Assembly: GCA_963978895.1 (NCBI GenBank)
Contig: OZ022247.1
Location: 23,162,658 to 23,226,657 of the forward strand
DNA length: 64,000 nucleotides
From: Erpobdella octoculata
Taxonomy: Eukaryota > Annelida > Clitellata > Hirudinida > Erpobdellidae
Reading direction: 5' to 3'
Below, piece by piece: positions 58,986-64,000 of the stretch. The notes under the pieces were generated by a model. It was not told the origin of the DNA. It saw only the letters and a list, made by a program, of their open reading frames with translations, and ran no database searches. The position numbers and the translations under genes are program-made. How positions within the stretch are numbered: the stretch's first letter is position 1; each line of letters begins with the position of its first letter.

Positions 58986-59216
58986 ATGTTAAAAATAAAT
59001 TCTTGCCGAAAACAAGAAAATGGAGTTTGGCGTTATTTAAGTTACGAACCCTCTACTGATAAAAGCTGGTGCAATGTGGTTTGTAGTGTGGGAGAAAAAG
59101 ATTCGGAAGCTCACGTGGTCGAAACTTGCGGAGCTCTGAGCTCCAGGAAGTTAGCAACGCTTCGGGCAACGATTTTCGGCAATTATTATTTGTCACTAGG
59201 AAAATGTAAAATGTAA
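58986..59216 (+). pseudogene. Possible C-terminal remnant of a non-LTR retrotransposon polyprotein
   Basis: A 76-codon frame with the spacing C-x3-C ... H-x4-C followed by a basic helix (WCNVVC, EAHVVETC, SRKLATLRATIFG). It resembles the Cys/His segment after the reverse transcriptase in many non-LTR elements. No polymerase motifs are present nearby, so at most it is a 5'-truncated fragment. Confidence 0.3.
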
Positions 59217-59764
59217 TTAGATATTTGAATTCTACGTTAAATTTGCTATAAGAATACATTTGTTTGAAGGGGCGGATAATTTTATTTTTCTTTTGATTAA
59301 TTTGTTTCTGATTGGCTGTGTCGGTAACATATTTGTAAGGTCAAGTCATGGAAGGCATTTTTCACAAAGTGTCAATTAATATTTTAAAATAATTTTTGCA
59401 CTGTTCAATCAAGCTTACATTTCTCTACAAGAAAACAATTGTTTGAAATGGCGGACAATTTTAGTTTATTTTTTATTCAATTAATTTGTGGCGATTTGGA
59501 GTTAAAATAGACATCGTTTCCCGCTTCGTTGCTAACTTCATTCACCTATCGTAAAAAGCTAAGGCCAAGCGCAAACTAATCGAAAATGATATAGGAAACA
59601 TGGTTAACCAGAATAGCGCACAGACTACTTTGCCTGCTTTTATTAGCAAAAAAAAAAAGAATGGAATTCAGATGCACAAGAAATGAAACTGAGACAGCGT
59701 TTGCTTAGTAATATCAGTACTGGTTTATATTAATAACTGTTATACTAACTGTAATAGTAACTGA

Positions 59765-59870
59765 AAAAAAAAGCTAATATGAATATCTTTCATATTTCTA
59801 AATCGGGTGTATTTGAAATACAAATTTGTGTTGGAAAACTCTTTTTTTTTCTTTACTTGTTGCATTGGTA
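59765..59870 (+). repeat. Dispersed repeat A, 3' fragment
   Basis: Matches the tail of repeat A (GAATATCTTTCATATTTCTA, GTGTATTTGAAAT, AAAACTC and a T-run, CTTTACTTGTTG). Confidence 0.7.
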
Positions 59871-61125
59871 GTATGTGGGAAACTATGAATAGATATGTAC
59901 CTACTGCACGAGTCTCGTTAGGAGATAAAAAATAAAAGATAAAAGAAGGAAGAAAAAGACAGAGATAAAAAAAAAGAGAAAACAGCAAAATCGAGATTTT
60001 TTTAAAGAAGTAACTCAAACTTTTTTTTACTTTTTATTATAAAATTTATTGCAATTTTGAGGATTCGAGGCACAAACTTAAAAAGTTAATTTCAAAAATA
60101 AAAAAAACCACCTGAGACGAATGCGAAAGCAAAAAATAAACATAAAAATAGATACAATATAAACACAAGATTAATAAGCAAATTATATATTATATAAACA
60201 CAAAATCAATAAAATTCGGAAGAATTTAGATTTTCGTTCCAAGCTTCGAGTGGATGCCATCGCGGATACAAAACAGCAGTACACGCTAACGAACACGAAT
60301 TTAATGACACATGCGGGAGCCGACGACGCCGACCGCACGGCGACGTCGGCCGCTTCAGACTTAGATAAAGAGGCAAATAAAAGCTTTTTTTAATTTATTT
60401 TTACCTTTACTTGTTGTCTCGATCGTTTCATGTTGGTTTGCTTTGCCTGAGTTTTGTTTTAGAAAACCTTTGGGCCATTCAGTTAGTGTTTGAAATATAT
60501 AAATTTATAAAAATCAAATGAGTAAATTTGTGAGAACAAGTACGTTTTTTAAAGTCCAGTATGCATGTGGTGACAAGTATTTTCTTAAATACCAGTACGA
60601 AGTATGTGAAAAAAATAATTATTTTCCATTAAAATGAATACACTACTTAGCATTTTGTGGCGGTAGTTATAGTAGTGCAACATCATTTCAGCAGAAAGTC
60701 GCGATTCTTCTAATAATCTTAAAAATATTAAAATGTGAACATGAAATAATTTTTACTAAGTAATAAAATGTTACAATTATTACAGTTAGGTACTAGACTG
60801 CTTTGAATACACCTGTTAACATTTCAACCGCTCCATTTCTTACTTCTCCGGTTCCAGAAGCTATTCAAAATACGCTAATCACAAAAAATATGATTACTGT
60901 GGAAAAAACGGTTTATACCGGCAGCATAGAATTTTGCCATTTAAAGTTTTTGTAATTAGTAAGCGTTTAATTTGTTGCTATGCTCAAAAAGGTCAAAATC
61001 GTTTTAAATAATCGAAGTCTTTAAAAACATTAAGTTTATTTTGTTATTAATTTCTTTTGAAAGTTTTTTTACATTAATTTCATTCTGTGATGAATGTTCA
61101 TATCACTTTATAATCGATTTCAGCT
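59871..61125. other. Gene-free stretch
   Basis: No gene supported. A small CpG-rich patch lies at about 60290-60370 (CCGACGACGCCGACCGC) of unknown meaning. Confidence 0.4.
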
Positions 61126-61275
61126 CCTAGAAATATCATGGCGAGGTGCTCAATGACAAATGGATATCGATAATGATAAATATATATCTCACATTTTCCT
61201 CCTAGAAATATCATGGCGAGGTGCTCAATGACAAATGGATATCGATAATGATAAATATATATCTCACATTTTCCT
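61126..61275. repeat. Perfect 75-bp tandem duplication
   Basis: The unit starting CCTAGAAATATCATGGCGAG occurs twice in direct succession without a mismatch, pointing to a very recent duplication. Confidence 0.95.
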
Positions 61276-62027
61276 CGCTTAGAATCTAATTAGTTCACTT
61301 AATATTCCTGTTTAGAAATAAAACAATTGAAAACAGTAGCAAAATTACCGTATCGAGGTTCTACATTTAATCAGTTTTTAAAAAATGCACAATAACTTCA
61401 TCTGAAGTTTGAATTCTAGCTAGAGAGTTGACACTGCACCTATAACTTTCAAGATATGACATTAAGCTGAGCATTATTGATGATCCTGAAGGTAGATCGA
61501 TTCCTTGATGGAGGCAGCCGTATTGGAAAAAATTAAATATCGTTTTGCTCTTATTGGGAAGTCACCTAGAATTGAATATCGCTTCTTCTTCTTAAAGAAA
61601 AACCATTAATATCATTATCACGACTCTCGTCGATTTGAACTAGATTAATTTGTGAGGTGCGCGTTTGAATAAGGGAGGACGGAGAACAACATAGAAAACA
61701 TAAGCACTTGTTTTAATGAACTAGAAGTTTCTAGTTCCTAAAAATCTTTGTATTTAAAGAAAACCCAATTTAAAGAATTTTTAAAAGTATTTATTTGCTC
61801 AAATCAAAAAAGTTCTTTATAAAAAAAATGGGACTAAACAGCTTCTTATGGAAGTTCAAAAGCAGAATTTTGTCTAACGTATCACTGGTCTTCTTTCCCC
61901 ATAGCCTCCCCTTTAAATGCAGCGTTTTGAAAATACCTACTGCAAATTAGAATTGGAAAAATTGACCGATTGGGACCACGTTGAAAATAATTGATCGTTT
62001 TTTCTAATCCCCACGTCTCCTAGTTTC

Positions 62028-62035
62028 TATAAATT
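62028..62035 (+). promoter_or_regulatory. TATA box of the third Lys/Pro/Tyr-family gene
   Basis: TATAAATT, 139 bp before the ATG at 62174, the same spacing range as in the two paralogues (147-162 bp). Confidence 0.55.
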
Positions 62036-62173
62036 AGGATTTCAACGTAACAAAATTAAACTGATTATTTTTCGTTTTCAACGTTTAAAAATTATCGGGA
62101 AATAGAAATTGAGCTGAAAGTTATTAGCAATATTTTAACAATTTTATTATAGTTTACTAAGAGTACGTTAAGA

Positions 62174-63176
62174 ATGGCGGCGAAACTGTACATCTTAGCT
62201 TTGTTTGGTGAGTGAGTTTTGGTTCTCTACTAATTTGGCCTTCTTATTAAGAAGTTGTTGACAGGGCGAAGTATTTCTAGACCGTGAGACTGTCTCGGCT
62301 TCCCAAAATTTAGTAGCACAGTAGCTTATGTCGGAAAAAAGCTCAAATCGCTGCGTTACACTTTTAAGTCATTTAATTTTGTTTTCTAGCTGAAATAGTA
62401 TTTGCTGAGTAGTTATTCTAAGTTATTAGAACCTATTTTTTTGAAAAAGAAAACTAAATTAGTTTGTTGGAATAAGTCACAGGCCACAAAGTAAAGAATA
62501 ATTGCTGTCTGAGTGTTGAAAATTAATAATTAGTTGCGAATAAGCCAAACAGATCTAAAAAGGTAGAGAAAAATCGAATAATCAACATCTTTCCTGCTAC
62601 AATGATTAAAATTTGATTTTGCCATGTTTGCAGAAACGTCAGGTTTCAGTGGAGGCATAATGTAAAAAGAAAGACAAGCTCTTTTAAAATTATACAAATT
62701 TTTATAAATTGTAAATCATAGTTTCTTAATTTCTGAAAAACTGTTAAATTATTTTCCCGGCTATAGTTCTTTGAACCTTTCCAGTTTGAAAATTTTGGTT
62801 GAAGTATTCAGCAGTCTTTTAATCATTATGGCTTTGAGAGATTTAAATTTTTCAAAAAAGATAGGATCAAACTTTAAATCCACTAAATGTTTATCATTAC
62901 TGAAACTTGAAAAATGTTAGATATCTAGTAGATATTATCTACAGATTCTTACAAAATAGTTAAACAAAATACTGTCATAAACTGAAGATACTTATATGTC
63001 TTTGGGCTACTGTTTTAACTGATAAGCCTAATTAGTATTTTTAATTTATTTTCATACTTACGTGTGTAAATAAGAAAAACTATTTGAAAAATTACAAATT
63101 TGACTATTAACTTTTTTCTAAGTTAATAAATTTACAAAACAATTTCCAGGTCTAATGATCTTTGGATTGCTGTCAG
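62174..63176 (+). CDS. First two exons of a third Lys/Pro/Tyr-family gene (runs off the right edge)
   Basis: Exon 1, 62174-62207 (34 bp, MAAKLYILALFG), ends at G/GTGAGT. Exon 2, 63150-63176 (27 bp), encodes LMIFGLLS between CCAG and GTAAAT. Lengths, phases and the hydrophobic signal peptide equal those of the genes at 45421 and 51924. The intron between is about 940 bp. The main repeat exon should lie beyond the (TATAA)n satellite, outside the window, so its content is not seen. It may be intact or a pseudogene. Confidence 0.75.
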
Positions 63177-63178
63177 GT

Positions 63179-64000
63179 AAATATAATATAATATAATATA
63201 ATATAATATAATATAATATAATATAATATAATATAATATAATATAATATAATATAATATAATATAATATAATATAATATAATATAATATAATATAATATA
63301 ATATAATATAATATAATATAATATAATATAATATAATATAATATAATATAATATAATATAATATAATATAATATAATATAATATAATATAATATAATATA
63401 ATATAATATAATATAATATAATATAATATAATATAATATAATATAATATAATATAATATAATATAATATAATATAATATAATATAATATAATATAATATA
63501 ATATAATATAATATAATATAATATAATATAATATAATATAATATAATATAATATAATATAATATAATATAATATAATATAATATAATATAATATAATATA
63601 ATATAATATAATATAATATAATATAATATAATATAATATAATATAATATAATATAATATAATATAATATAATATAATATAATATAATATAATATAATATA
63701 ATATAATATAATATAATATAATATAATATAATATAATATAATATAATATAATATAATATAATATAATATAATATAATATAATATAATATAATATAATATA
63801 ATATAATATAATATAATATAATATAATATAATATAATATAATATAATATAATATAATATAATATAATATAATATAATATAATATAATATAATATAATATA
63901 ATATAATATAATATAATATAATATAATATAATATAATATAATATAATATAATATAATATAATATAATATAATATAATATAATATAATATAATATAATATA
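63179..64000. repeat. (TATAA)n satellite, at least 820 bp, reaching the right edge
   Basis: Uninterrupted pentanucleotide repeat, about 164 units with no variant. It starts within the first few bases of the intron after exon 2 of the 62174 gene, directly next to the splice donor. Confidence 0.98.

Noticed and set aside
62632..62665. An alternative second exon of the third family gene after TTTGCAG at 62632
   Set aside because: It does not match the 27-bp phase 1-1 exon of the paralogues, while 63150-63176 matches exactly in length, phase and hydrophobicity.

Overview
This is nuclear DNA from an invertebrate animal. Genes carry many short introns with canonical GT/AG ends, promoters have TATA boxes, and the sequence is AT-rich with long microsatellites. 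Protein families are metazoan: thrombospondin type 1 repeats, a fibrinogen-related domain, a full-length P-glycoprotein, a Polycomb RING protein and an LRR-Ig surface protein. The phylum cannot be fixed from the sequence. The Lys/Pro/Tyr repeat proteins resemble in composition the adhesive and matrix proteins known from molluscs and other marine invertebrates, but that is only suggestive.

Layout. (1) 1-13.6 kb, minus strand: two tandem paralogous genes for secreted, Pro/Tyr-rich thrombospondin-repeat proteins. One is cut by the left edge (5' part at 15-1199). The other is complete (13193 down to 4586; 38 coding groups collapse to an open frame of about 1,928 aa). The complete gene encodes signal peptide, PPKYEP and TQPYQT repeats, 24 thrombospondin repeats (23 of them one per about 174-bp phase 1-1 exon), a fibrinogen-related domain and a Pro/Tyr tail. 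A small Ly6-like gene (3737-3100) lies between them. (2) 15.45-25.33 kb, minus strand: a 27-exon ABCB (P-glycoprotein) full transporter, conceptual length 1,306 aa, with minisatellites in its introns. (3) 25.4-33.4 kb: gene-poor, with (CATA)n, (TG)n and other tandem repeats. (4) 33.39-41.21 kb, minus strand: a Polycomb-group RING-finger protein with RING and RAWUL domains and an approximately 1,815-residue low-complexity C-terminal part in one 5.4-kb exon, like Drosophila Psc/Su(z)2. (5) 41.3-45.2 kb: transposon-like inverted repeats and a direct repeat. (6) 45.2-53.7 kb, plus strand: two paralogous Lys/Pro/Tyr repeat secreted proteins (723 and 321 aa), and at 62.17 kb the first two exons of a third. 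(7) 55.9-57.7 kb, minus strand: a 499-aa LRR-Ig cell-surface protein. (8) From 63179 to the right edge: an unbroken (TATAA)n satellite.

The most unusual content is the cluster of secreted Tyr/Pro-rich proteins. The thrombospondin/fibrinogen genes and the Lys/Pro/Tyr genes share the same 5' layout: signal-peptide exon, then a 27-bp phase 1-1 exon, then a large repeat exon opening with an acidic/aromatic motif. This suggests a locus for extracellular-matrix, cuticle or adhesive material. Exon models were assembled by eye. For every complete multi-exon gene except the Ly6 one, the spliced lengths and phases close into one open frame.
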